Shown piece after piece: positions 8,862-16,389 of a stretch of 64,000 nt of DNA. This DNA comes from Candidatus Obscuribacter sp. GTDB taxonomy: Bacteria; Cyanobacteriota; Vampirovibrionia; Obscuribacterales; Obscuribacteraceae. The stretch is from positions 4,340,001 through 4,404,000 of the forward strand of contig JADJQZ010000001.1 of NCBI GenBank assembly GCA_016712465.1, written 5' to 3'. Positions within the stretch are counted from its first letter, which is position 1. Every line of letters begins with the position of its first letter. The position numbers and the translations under genes were made by a program. Under the pieces are notes generated by a model that did no database searches, was not told the DNA's origin, and saw only the letters and a program-made list of their open reading frames with translations.

Positions 8862-9530
8862 AATGAACCTCCTCTTAAGCTCACCTGATGGTAAAAATAT
8901 CGCTTGACGTCTACTTTTACGTCGGCATCGAAAATGCTTCTAATATCTTGTGACAGGAATCGCCTCTCGTCAACCTTTGAATTTATCGGACCCGGCAGTT
9001 GCCTTCGTCCTCATTCATACTGGTCGCCAAGTACCAATATGTCAACAATCATTTTTCCACGTTGTGGTGCAAAACTCAAGGACGGACTTAAAACAAAGTA
9101 TATTGCGGTGCCCGCTGCATATGCATTCGGCTATGCATCTAGTGCTTCGTCTGCTTCTGAGGCTGACCGTCTGCAACTGTTAAGAGAACGCATTTGAGAA
9201 TTCTTAGATCAACGACTGCTGGTCATCGTCTGGTCTGGAGTGCAAATAACTCCAGACAGACTTCCGCCACCATATCCGGTAGCGCCGCCAACGGAGCACG
9301 TGCAATTAGGCTCAGGCAGAGCATCTCGCCGATGTTGCCAAGCGAAGACTGGTGAAGCGGGAAATCCTTCCATTAAGGACCTCTGGCAAGAACATGCTGA
9401 ACTGAGCCAGCCTTGACTGCCTGATAATGAATTTTCTCTAGCTCTCATTTATCCCCGGCTCGTCATTAAAGGCTCCCGGTATTCCATTTACAAAATTGAG
9501 GCGTGAATGAAATTCGACGCATTGACTCAC
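8862..9530. other. region without a convincing gene
   Basis: About 670 bp between the secreted gene and the insertion sequence. The best candidate is a 52-aa plus ORF at 9039-9197 (MSTIIFPRCGAKLKDGLKT) whose start vaguely resembles half a zinc ribbon. It has no ribosome binding site and may be a remnant. A minus ORF at 9209-9448 looks random. The promoter of the 134-aa gene should lie near 8880-8950. Confidence 0.4.
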
Positions 9531-9603
9531 AATAAATCGTACCCGCAAGAAATAGTTGCCTCAGATAAAATCGTACCCCTTAGCATCCTCGTTAAGGGGC
9601 GAA

Positions 9604-9834
9604 ATGATGAGGCTGAACATGACGATTCAAGCGAGGCAAGAGCTATTGGAGGTGTTGCGGATGCAGTACCCCAGTGCCGGACCGGAGGAGCGGAAGCGCA
9701 TTCTGACTGGATTTGTTGAGGCAACAGGGTATTCCAGGAAGCATGCGATTTCATTACTCAACAAAAGACTGAACAAAGCCGCAAGAGGTTGGGGCGCCGC
9801 TCCAGGATTGGCAAGGATGTGCTCTTGGCGCTGA
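9604..9834 (+). CDS. transposase N-terminal part (helix-turn-helix), frame 1
   Basis: Begins at ATG 9604 behind AAGGGG. The protein segment EERKRILTGFVEATGYSRKHAISLLNKRL is the helix-turn-helix expected at the N-terminus of this transposase type. Homology runs out near 9780, where the other frame takes over with LGRRSRIGKD. The tail of this frame, down to the stop at 9834, looks random. With the next entry this is one gene split by a frameshift. Confidence 0.7.
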   Translation: MMRLNMTIQARQELLEVLRMQYPSAGPEERKRILTGFVEATGYSRKHAISLLNKRLNKAARGWGAAPGLARMCSWR

Positions 9835-10922
9835 TAGAGGTCTGGCATTTGTCCAACCGTATTTGCTCCAAACGCCTGGTTCCCTTTCTGCCGGATCTTG
9901 TCCAGGAACTCGAAAGAGCCCAAGCGCTGCAACTGACTGCCGAAGAACGGAGCCAATTGCTTGCCCTCAGTGCCTCAAGCGTCGACAGACTTTTAAAGGG
10001 CGAAAGGCGAAAATATGAGCGAAGCCGCAGCACAACCAAGCGCTCGTCTTTAGTTCGCTCTAAGGTGAAAGTGCGAACTTTCACAGAATGGAGTGACGTG
10101 ACGCCCGGATTCTTTGAAATTGATACCGTCGCGCATTGCTCCAGAGACGTCAGTGGACGATACCTTTCAACCTTAAACATGACGGACATCGCCACCTGCT
10201 GGACCGAGCCGATTGCACTAACAAGGAAAGGTTCGATAGAAGTCATAGCAGCGCTGGAGAAGGTGCTCGAAGTACTGCCCTTTCCGCTGAAAGGACTCGA
10301 TTCCGATAATGGTAGTGAGTTCATGAATGAAGACTTTGTCAAATGGTGTGAGCTGAAAAGACTGACCTTTACACGGTCCCGCGAGTACAAGAAAAACGAC
10401 CAGGCCTGGATAGAAGAAAAGAACGGTTCAGTGGTAAGAAAGCTTGTTGGGAAGAGTCGATACGAAGGAAAGAAGGCCTGGCGGATTCTCAATGAGTACT
10501 ACTCAGTGGCTCGGCTCTACATCAATTTTTTTCAGCCAACGCAGAAGTTGCTATTCAAACATCGGAAAGGCTCTAAAACATACAGAAAATATGACAGAGC
10601 TAGAACTCCATATCAACGAGTTTTAGAGAGTGCCCATGTCTCAGAGCAGGATAAGAATGAACTGAGGCGGCTCAAAGAAGGTTTAAGCATGGTCCGACTC
10701 AAGAAGGAACTGGAACGGCTCGGAGCCGATCTGCGGAAACTTGCGGTGGATAGCCCGGACCCTCTTGTAGCCGCCGCCGTAGCACAACGAATTGCGACTC
10801 ACAAGTTCATCCGAGAGTCTAATCAACGCGCACATTCTCTTACCGAGTTACAACCGATGCAAAGAAACCGCTTCGAAGCAGAGCTTCGGCGCACAATTCA
10901 GCCTTGCCGGGAGGAACGCTGA
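9789..10922 (+). CDS. IS transposase, rve/DDE integrase catalytic part
   Basis: ORF of 377 aa from TTG, continuing the N-terminal fragment in the -1 frame. Residues 100-260 hold a retroviral-integrase-like core: Asp in FFEIDTVAHC, Asp in LKGLDSDNGSEFMNE, and Glu in NDQAWIEEKNGSVVRK form the DDE triad that cuts and joins the element ends. The C-terminal 110 residues are helical and basic. An intact protein would need the 9604-9834 frame joined near 9775-9790. No classical A6G slippery site is present there (AACAAAAGACTG), so decay or a sequencing error is as likely as programmed frameshifting. Confidence 0.85.
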   Translation: MGRRSRIGKDVLLALIEVWHLSNRICSKRLVPFLPDLVQELERAQALQLTAEERSQLLALSASSVDRLLKGERRKYERSRSTTKRSSLVRSKVKVRTFTEWSDVTPGFFEIDTVAHCSRDVSGRYLSTLNMTDIATCWTEPIALTRKGSIEVIAALEKVLEVLPFPLKGLDSDNGSEFMNEDFVKWCELKRLTFTRSREYKKNDQAWIEEKNGSVVRKLVGKSRYEGKKAWRILNEYYSVARLYINFFQPTQKLLFKHRKGSKTYRKYDRARTPYQRVLESAHVSEQDKNELRRLKEGLSMVRLKKELERLGADLRKLAVDSPDPLVAAAVAQRIATHKFIRESNQRAHSLTELQPMQRNRFEAELRRTIQPCREER

Positions 10923-11065
10923 TTTCAGCTAAGGACTTTCTCGAAACTGCTAAACGTTCTACCGTTGATAGTGCCCTGATGCGCTTGCTTAAAGACGGAA
11001 GTATAACGAGGATAGGTTGGGGTCAATACCAAATACCAGAACATGCGTTACCTGTTGAGTGCTAA
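10919..11065 (+). CDS. mini winged-helix ORF (AbiEi/DUF6088-like) carried by the IS
   Basis: Open frame of about 47 aa: ISAKDFLETAKRSTVDSALM, then RLLKDGSITRIGWGQYQIP. This matches the N-terminal winged helix of AbiEi/DUF6088 regulators and resembles the DUF6088-like protein at 11631 (FARRSTVDSFIQRMLKEDHI). It overlaps the transposase stop and sits behind GGGAGG (10909-10914). The first in-frame codon at the right spacing is ATT (10922), with CTG at 10919 before it, so the start is non-canonical. It ends in front of a hairpin and inside the right inverted repeat, so it travels with the element. Confidence 0.45.
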   Translation: MISAKDFLETAKRSTVDSALMRLLKDGSITRIGWGQYQIPEHALPVEC

Positions 11066-11098
11066 CAGCAGCTAAAGCTGCTATTAACCCTCAACAGG
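11051..11098 (+). terminator. nested hairpin after the IS genes
   Basis: cctgttgag (11051-11059) pairs with ctcaacagg (11090-11098), and inside it agcagc pairs with gctgct around taaa. Only a short T-rich stretch (tttcacttt) follows, so it may be a weak terminator or protect the element from outside transcription. Confidence 0.55.
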
Positions 11099-11414
11099 TT
11101 TCACTTTAATGACTACCCCAATAATAATCGCCTTCGGTACGATTCTTTCTGACGCAACAGTTGGCCTCGGGTACGGATTTAATTTGACGCAATACGTTCG
11201 AAATAATTTCGCTCAAACTTATTGAATTGGCCACTTGACAGAGAATTCAAGAGAAAAACAAGCGAAATTCCGTATATTTTCACTTGCGCCCCAATTTTGC
11301 AAACTAAACCCCCGAGGTCTGTTACTGAGAACCACGAGCTACCGAAGTAATCTGCCTGAAACACCGCGACTAAGCATAGGCTAGGACAACTGGACTAAGG
11401 CAACTAGACTGAGA

Positions 11415-11498
11415 TACTTCGGCTAAAGTAATTCGACTAAAGTAATTCGACTAAAGTAATTCGACTAAAGTAATTCGACTAAAGCACTTCGTCTCAAG
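11415..11498. repeat. 14-bp tandem repeat, six copies
   Basis: Six adjacent units of the taattcgactaaag type. The middle four are identical or nearly so and the outer two are diverged. It lies between the insertion sequence and the DUF6088-like gene. Each unit carries TAA on the plus strand. Confidence 0.9.
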
Positions 11499-11630
11499 CC
11501 CTGCGAAGCAGACAATTCAGCCGTTTCAGATCTAATTTTTTGCGACCAGGGTAATTGAACTTTTTCATCAAAACATTCGTTACTAGTAAGTAACCACGTG
11601 CACCGGCACAAGAAGGTGGGAGGTTTAACC

Positions 11631-12416
11631 ATGACCAGGAAAAGACGCCGCCAAGTTAAAGATATAGAACAGATAGAAAACGAAGCCAGAAGAATCGAAG
11701 AGAGAGCAGCTCTAGAGGCAGAAGAATTCGCAGCTTTAAGCACTAATTCTCAGATAGTGGAGAACGATTACGAAAACAGAAATTTAGACACGATCAAACC
11801 GGGAACCATGCGCCGCTACAACGGACCAGGCAGTTACATGAGACGCTATCTCAGCAGTCTGGCTCCCGGCACAATTTTCGCCACAAGAGATCTACTCTGC
11901 TTTGCAAGACGATCCACGGTAGACTCCTTCATCCAAAGAATGCTCAAGGAAGATCACATCCAGAAACTGGCTCAGGGACTCTACCGAACCAGACCGGAAA
12001 AACAAGATATAGTGAAAGAAGAAGAGATAGTTAGAGCCAAGCTTCGCGCCTTCGCACGGGAATCGACAGGCAAAATCACAGACAAATCACACCGCACAAG
12101 CACCTATCTAATTAGCGGCAGCAACAGCTCGCTCATTCTGACTGCCAAAGCAGTGAAAGTCGAACTCAAAAAGATCGGACCAAGAAAACTTGCCCTTGGT
12201 CAATCAAGGGTTGGTACAGCTTTGCTCGCAATATGGCTGAAAGGAAAATCCAACTGCAAGGAAGAAGACATAGCAAACTTTTTGATGACACTCAGTCGAA
12301 CTGAGAGAAACGAAATCGCCAAGATGAAGAGACTCCTGCCGCAGTGGCTTACAGACAGGCTCCCCTGTACCACCGAAGCAATAATGTCGGTAATACCGAA
12401 GCAATATTGTCGGTAA
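11631..12416 (+). CDS. DUF6088-like winged-helix protein (AbiEi antitoxin family)
   Basis: Protein of 261 aa. I start it at ATG 11631, eight bases after GGGAGG, rather than at 11598. Residues 1-60 are charged and helical. Residues about 65-120 (YMRRYLSSLAPGTIFATRDL, RSTVDSFIQRMLKEDHIQKL, GLYRTRP) form a winged helix as in AbiEi-type antitoxins and DUF6088 proteins, which bind their own promoter. The rest fits the DUF6088 body (STYLISGSNSS, GTALLAIWLKG). No nucleotidyltransferase toxin (AbiEii) lies next to it, so it looks orphaned or acts alone. The last 14 codons are made of a 23-bp tandem repeat that also contains the stop. Confidence 0.7.
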   Translation: MTRKRRRQVKDIEQIENEARRIEERAALEAEEFAALSTNSQIVENDYENRNLDTIKPGTMRRYNGPGSYMRRYLSSLAPGTIFATRDLLCFARRSTVDSFIQRMLKEDHIQKLAQGLYRTRPEKQDIVKEEEIVRAKLRAFARESTGKITDKSHRTSTYLISGSNSSLILTAKAVKVELKKIGPRKLALGQSRVGTALLAIWLKGKSNCKEEDIANFLMTLSRTERNEIAKMKRLLPQWLTDRLPCTTEAIMSVIPKQYCR

Positions 12417-12466
12417 TGCCTAAGCAATAATGTCGGTAATGCCTAAGCGATAATGTCGGTAATGCC
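12375..12466. repeat. 23-bp tandem repeat spanning a stop codon, four copies
   Basis: Four copies of a gaagcaataatgtcggtaat-type unit. Copies one and two encode the last residues of the DUF6088-like protein in two different frames (EAIMSVI, then KQYCR and stop). Copies three and four lie beyond the stop and repeat its context cggtaatgcc. Confidence 0.92.
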
Positions 12467-12475
12467 GAAGACAAA

Positions 12476-13618
12476 CTACTTACTGGCGGCCACGGCACAA
12501 CACTTAAGACAAAAGGCAAGGGCTTGCCACTCCGCCCAGTAGGGATCCGCCCCATTCTTCCAGTCGCCTGCGCCATTAGCGACACCAGCAGACAATTGCT
12601 TCGCGGCCAGCTCTGGCAGGAGTTCGCCCGCTTGCTCGCGAGAAAGAACATGTTTAAGATCACCAAGATGCATATCTTCATAGGCAATGAAACTGACATG
12701 TCCCCCATGCTCAGGAGCTAGAAGCTTGACTGGATGAGCCGTCCCGCTCGACCGGCTGATGGTTTTAAAAGAAGCCTCAAAAGGTACCAGGGGATCATCT
12801 TTGGCGGCAATTATCAAAGCCGGGCACTGAATGTCGGAAAGACAGCGCATGGCACTGGCCCCGTGATAATAAGAGGCGGCTCCGTCGTAACCGGCATCCA
12901 CAGCCGTAAAGTAATTATCAAACTCCCGCAGGGTCTTGATACTGGCCAGGCGCTGCATATCAAACTTGCCTGGAAAGAGCTTCTCTTTTGCGCGAATTTT
13001 CCGCTTCAAGCCAAGGAGGAAATTGAACTCGTAAAGCCTGTTTACGCCAGACTCAATAGCGCTGACCGAGACATCCAACTCAATGGGCGGGGAGACAGCC
13101 ACCACTCCATCCAGCAACCTGGAATTAACGCGACCCAACTCTCCGGCCGCCTTCAGCACCATGTTGCCACCCAGACTGAAACCACAAGCAAAGACTGTCT
13201 TATAGCCGTAATCATTCCGCAGTTGCTTAACCACAGCCACCAGGTCGTCACTTAAGCCGGCGTTGTACAGTGTATGAGAGAGTGAAAGAGTTCCTTCGCA
13301 GTTTCTCATATTCATGCGAAAGACAGAAAAGCCGGCGGACAAAGCCTTTTTGCAGAGTCCCTGGACATAAGAGGCCTGGGCCGAACTTTCCAACCCATGC
13401 ACGATAACCATGAGCGCGCTCTCACCAGGCAGTTTACCGGGTCCGGCTTCATGTAAGTAACCCGTTACGTAGTTTCCCGGAGCTACCTCGATAGTTAGCC
13501 TGCGACAATCAGATGCAGGCAGCTGAGCACGAAGTCGGAAAATAGGCGCAATAGTCATCAGGTGCCCGTTTCGCAGACCCGGAGCAGGAACAAATGCTTT
13601 AGTTTTGTACTCCGTCAC
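12476..13618 (-). CDS. YheT-family alpha/beta hydrolase
   Basis: Protein of 380 aa from GTG behind GGAG. It has the alpha/beta-hydrolase layout of the YheT/UPF0017 (EMB8) family: N-terminal FVPAPGLRNGHLMTI, oxyanion region VIVHGLESSAQASYVQ, RMNMRNCEGTLSLS, nucleophile Ser in FACGFSLGGN, Asp in IAAKDDPLVP and His in APEHGGHVSF. All three catalytic residues are present, so it is probably an active esterase or lipase-like enzyme; physiological substrates of the family are poorly known. It is a single-gene unit on the minus strand, tail to tail with the DUF6088-like gene and its repeats. Confidence 0.88.
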   Translation of the reverse strand: MTEYKTKAFVPAPGLRNGHLMTIAPIFRLRAQLPASDCRRLTIEVAPGNYVTGYLHEAGPGKLPGESALMVIVHGLESSAQASYVQGLCKKALSAGFSVFRMNMRNCEGTLSLSHTLYNAGLSDDLVAVVKQLRNDYGYKTVFACGFSLGGNMVLKAAGELGRVNSRLLDGVVAVSPPIELDVSVSAIESGVNRLYEFNFLLGLKRKIRAKEKLFPGKFDMQRLASIKTLREFDNYFTAVDAGYDGAASYYHGASAMRCLSDIQCPALIIAAKDDPLVPFEASFKTISRSSGTAHPVKLLAPEHGGHVSFIAYEDMHLGDLKHVLSREQAGELLPELAAKQLSAGVANGAGDWKNGADPYWAEWQALAFCLKCCAVAASK

Positions 13619-13681
13619 ATCTACTCCGGTCGCATATAAAACAAGCTAGATACAGTTTATACACGGGATTTTCACGCCGCT

Positions 13682-13690
13682 TGCTATAAT
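13682..13690 (+). promoter_or_regulatory. extended -10 promoter for the 36-aa ORF
   Basis: tgctataat is a consensus extended -10 element (TGnTATAAT) about 40 bp before the ATG at 13730. The -35 region is weak, as is usual for extended -10 promoters. Confidence 0.55.
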
Positions 13691-13729
13691 GAAATAGCAT
13701 ATTTACGGGCTTTAGCAGCATCAATCTTT

Positions 13730-13840
13730 ATGCTATCCGAAGGCGAACCAGCATTTTTTGGAATGTTTTTGATTTTTGCGCTTCTAGTTTTACTGGGAGT
13801 GGCACAAAACACTGGTGTTTTGCCGCCCTTGCATTACTGA
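13730..13840 (+). CDS. 36-aa single-span membrane protein
   Basis: ATG to TGA. The protein begins MLSEGEPAFF, has a hydrophobic span FGMFLIFALLVLLGVA and ends QNTGVLPPLHY. A consensus extended -10 element lies upstream, and the lipoprotein-like gene follows 17 bp later. The acidic N-terminus, one transmembrane helix and short tail suggest a regulatory or accessory subunit of a membrane complex. No family recognised. Confidence 0.5.
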   Translation: MLSEGEPAFFGMFLIFALLVLLGVAQNTGVLPPLHY

Positions 13841-13857
13841 CAAGAGGCCGGATTCCC

Positions 13858-14259
13858 GTGTATAAACGCCTTTTGCCTTTATTTCTTGCCCTCTTCAGCA
13901 TCTGCGCTTTCGCCTGCGGATGCACAACGGAAGGGGGCGATATGGCTCTCACTCAAAATGTTCGCCTGGAGATGGTGGACTGGCACATAGCCGGGCTCTG
14001 GGTGATTAACTGTCCGGTTTGCTGGCTGAGAGTCTATAACTACAATAACGTACCCATCCACGATGTCACTTTGAGCTATGTCACCTATGACTTCGACGGC
14101 AAGCCGCTCGATAAGGGCACCTTCGTTATAGACGGCACAGTGCCACCTTCCAATATCAAAAACTTCATTGAGCAGTATATCGGTCTGGTCAGTCTAGAGA
14201 GCGACAAACTCTCAGTCAAACTGGAAAGTGTCAAAGGCGGCGAAGGCGGCGGACACTAG
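13858..14259 (+). CDS. secreted or lipoprotein-like hypothetical protein
   Basis: Protein of 133 aa from GTG behind GAGG. It has a signal sequence (YKRLLPLFLALFSICAFAC) with Cys at the expected lipidation site, though the lipobox is not canonical. The mature part has alternating beta-type segments (LRVYNYNNVPIHDVTLSYVTY, KGTFVIDGTVPPSN), like small beta-sandwich FxLYD-type envelope domains; this likeness is loose. It ends in a Gly-rich tail. It probably shares a transcript with the preceding 36-aa ORF. Confidence 0.65.
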   Translation: MYKRLLPLFLALFSICAFACGCTTEGGDMALTQNVRLEMVDWHIAGLWVINCPVCWLRVYNYNNVPIHDVTLSYVTYDFDGKPLDKGTFVIDGTVPPSNIKNFIEQYIGLVSLESDKLSVKLESVKGGEGGGH

Positions 14260-14368
14260 CAGTCCGTCGGCAGGTAACGTCGTCCGGCACTGGAAGTCAT
14301 AAACTCAGCCGGCACGCGAAGACGTCGGCCACTGAAAACCAGCCGACCCGAAAACTCCAAGATTCGGT

Positions 14369-14539
14369 TCAATAATTGTGTTCGGTTTCTTTGAAGGCAG
14401 AGCGCCAGACAACGTAAGCGATGATGCCGTAGAGAACACAAAGAATCGCGAAGGTTACCATCGGCATCTTCTGATAGATGCGCGCGAACGGACGAACGAT
14501 GAAGTCTATGAGAAATAGTCCTACTGCTGTTCCTGGCAT
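14369..14539 (-). CDS. 56-aa membrane protein
   Basis: ATG at 14537-14539 with AAGGAGG ten bases upstream. The protein has a hydrophobic, slightly basic first half (MPGTAVGLFLIDFIVRPFAR) and a clear transmembrane helix (MVTFAILCVLYGIIAYVVW), then AFKETEHNY. Good ribosome binding site, sensible composition and lack of competing genes support it. No family recognised. It is the downstream member of a pair with the 44-aa protein. Confidence 0.65.
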   Translation of the reverse strand: MPGTAVGLFLIDFIVRPFARIYQKMPMVTFAILCVLYGIIAYVVWRSAFKETEHNY

Positions 14540-14655
14540 ATGGCTGTCGCCTCCTTGCTGAGAACATTATATGCAAGGAGATTTTTTGTGGGAGCAGTAT
14601 GATCAAAGGTTTACAAGAGGCGATTTATTTCGCTCTCATATAAATCGGCGCTCAG

Positions 14656-14790
14656 CTAGTGACGCCAGTATTTATGACTACGAATCCACCGAGCAGCCAG
14701 GCTGGGCGAGATCAAGTCAGGGTTGAGAATAAGAAATACACCAATTAGAAGAAAGAGAGTCAGCCCGGCCGACAAAATCATGAGCATCAT
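14656..14790 (-). CDS. 44-aa single-span membrane protein
   Basis: ATG ATG start, then a transmembrane helix (LMILSAGLTLFLLIGVFLIL) and a basic tail ending RSHKYWRH. It is followed 116 bp later by the 56-aa membrane protein on the same strand. No strong ribosome binding site. No family recognised; the hydrophobic-then-basic layout is that of small membrane-complex subunits. Confidence 0.5.
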   Translation of the reverse strand: MMLMILSAGLTLFLLIGVFLILNPDLISPSLAARWIRSHKYWRH

Positions 14791-14940
14791 AGAAGCTTTT
14801 AATTCTCTTCAAAAGGAATAATCAGAACACTACTAAATGGTCTTACTGACTGGTTAAAGACCAGGTTAAGAAAGCTCGACCACAAAGAATAGAATTAAAT
14901 AATACTACGCTCGCGAGTCAATTCATATCAAGAAAGTATC

Positions 14941-14972
14941 AAAAGCGGCCCAACTTGTAAGTTGAGCCGCTT
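14941..14972 (-). terminator. hairpin terminator of the DUF4384 gene
   Basis: aaagcggcccaac pairs with gttgagccgcttt with one mismatch around a short loop. On the minus strand the stem ends in tttt. It lies about 130 bp after the stop at 15105, beyond a tandem repeat. Confidence 0.7.
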
Positions 14973-14999
14973 TCTGAGATTTAGGTAATATTCCGGATG

Positions 15000-15112
15000 C
15001 GATCCTCTAGTCTCGCCGAGCTTGTCGCGGTGCTCCAGTCGAGGCGATCCAGATGCGAAGGTCTTGTCGCGGTGCTCCAGTTGAGCCAATCTCGTTGCGT
15101 TTATCTAGTCGC
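15000..15112. repeat. about 43-bp tandem repeat spanning a stop codon
   Basis: Two and a half degenerate copies containing cttgtcgcggtgctccagt. The third partial copy (tagtcgcggtgatcgag) is the end of the DUF4384 gene with its stop, so the downstream copies are duplicates of the gene's 3' end. Confidence 0.75.
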
Positions 15113-16103
15113 GGTGATCGAGAGCTACATCAACGTGCAAGACGCCACTGGACTGTTTGGAGACAACGGTAGTGGTTCCTTCGTCTTCGCGTCCGTCGCC
15201 GGCTCCGTTGGACGCACCGGAGGCACCGCTGGAGCTTCCCGTATCAGGAGTGCGATGCACCTTGGGAGTGGAACTACCGCTCGAGCTAGCAACCTTGGTG
15301 CGGTTGTCGGTCTTGGGCTTCACAGCGGTTTTGACAGGCTTCTTGCCCTTCTTATCTTTAGCCTTAGCGTTCTGACCGTCGTCTTTCTTATCGCCTTTGT
15401 CAGAGGGCTTTTCAGCAATTTTGACAGGCGTGGGATCAGCTTTCGGCTCGTCCTTAATAACAGGTGCAAAATCAACACGGGGAGTGTTGTAGCTAACATA
15501 GATTTTGGCCGGTACCAGGTCTTTGCTGCCGGTCTGAGCGGAGGCAATCATGGTCACCTGACGCTGCGGTCTGGCGAGATAGGCTTCTGCATTGATGGGT
15601 GAGCGGGAGAGAAGCAAAGTAAGCTTCTCTGTGCCGGGATTCTCATCGAAAGTAAGATAGCCGTCGGAGGGCAGGGCATACTCTTTGCCACGCTCAAGTT
15701 TGTTGTTCTCGACCACATGGGGATCGGGGAAAAGCACTGAACGCTCTTCGCGACTACCGCAGCTCAAGAGAATATAGGCATAACCATCGATATTGGAACG
15801 CACGTGAAATCTGATGGAGTCGCCGGTTTTGAACTGAGTCTTGTTGGTGACACGAGAAACCGTTCCACCGCGCTTCAGTTCAATCCAATATCTCAGACCG
15901 GTGTTGATAGATTCGGTAGGGCGCTCCAGTTGCTGGAAGAAGAGACCCTTGGCGCCTTCCGGCGGAGCACCGCCCTCTCCACCCTCCAACTGGGCGAAGG
16001 CTGCTGTTGCAGAGCTAAGTCCAAACACGAGACTGAGAGCCAGGGTTTGAGCAAGTCTTCCAACACCCTTCATACGCGACACAGGCTTAGACACTGCTTT
16101 CAT
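15105..16103 (-). CDS. secreted DUF4384 protein
   Basis: Protein of 332 aa with a signal peptide (LAQTLALSLVFGLSSATAAFAQ). Residues about 75-180 (LRYWIELKRGGTVSRV, FKTGDSIRFHVRSNIDGYAYIL, LFPDPHVVENNKLERGKEYALP) are a DUF4384 beta-rich domain, usually found C-terminal in bacterial surface or caspase-like proteins. The C-terminal 140 residues are Lys/Asp/Thr/Ser-rich and probably disordered. The same domain ends the next upstream protein (16390-18834), so the two are related in function. A tandem repeat and a terminator follow. Confidence 0.8.
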   Translation of the reverse strand: MKAVSKPVSRMKGVGRLAQTLALSLVFGLSSATAAFAQLEGGEGGAPPEGAKGLFFQQLERPTESINTGLRYWIELKRGGTVSRVTNKTQFKTGDSIRFHVRSNIDGYAYILLSCGSREERSVLFPDPHVVENNKLERGKEYALPSDGYLTFDENPGTEKLTLLLSRSPINAEAYLARPQRQVTMIASAQTGSKDLVPAKIYVSYNTPRVDFAPVIKDEPKADPTPVKIAEKPSDKGDKKDDGQNAKAKDKKGKKPVKTAVKPKTDNRTKVASSSGSSTPKVHRTPDTGSSSGASGASNGAGDGREDEGTTTVVSKQSSGVLHVDVALDHRD

Positions 16104-16389
16104 TTTAGAAATCCCCTTGATTGATACGGACCTGCAAAACTCAAAGTTACCTTTCGGATTTCAGCCGGCATCGAGTCGGCAATCTATAACTTCTAATTTT
16201 GCCATTTTTGCTTTGATATTGCTCTCAGAAACTCGAACTTGGCATCACCGCGTAACAGCTCTGAGAACTATCTGTGAAGCTTCCAACCGGGAGCTGGACT
16301 TCACACAGCACCTCTACGAAACCTGACCGTTCTTTAGGAGGCAGCCTGAAAAGTCCGGACATTTTCCTAATACTTCTTAATTATTGAAC

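Larger units (their letters stand above)
9531..11184 (+). mobile_element. insertion sequence with about 50-bp imperfect terminal inverted repeats
   Basis: The left end (about 9531-9580) and the reverse complement of the right end (about 11136-11184) align: AATAAATC-GTACCCG, then GTTGC, CAGA and ATCGTACC in the same order and spacing. Between them lie a DDE transposase in two frames and a small winged-helix ORF. gacgca occurs just outside both ends (9516-9521 and 11186-11191), but the spacing to the two ends differs, so I do not call it a target-site duplication. The exact ends are uncertain by a few bases. Confidence 0.75.

Noticed and set aside
9516..11191. gacgca as target-site duplication of the IS
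   Set aside because: Its distance to the two inverted ends differs by several bases, so it may be chance.
14260..14345. Tandem repeat after the lipoprotein-like gene
   Set aside because: cgtcggc- and ccggcac-like words recur but with no constant unit, too weak to call.
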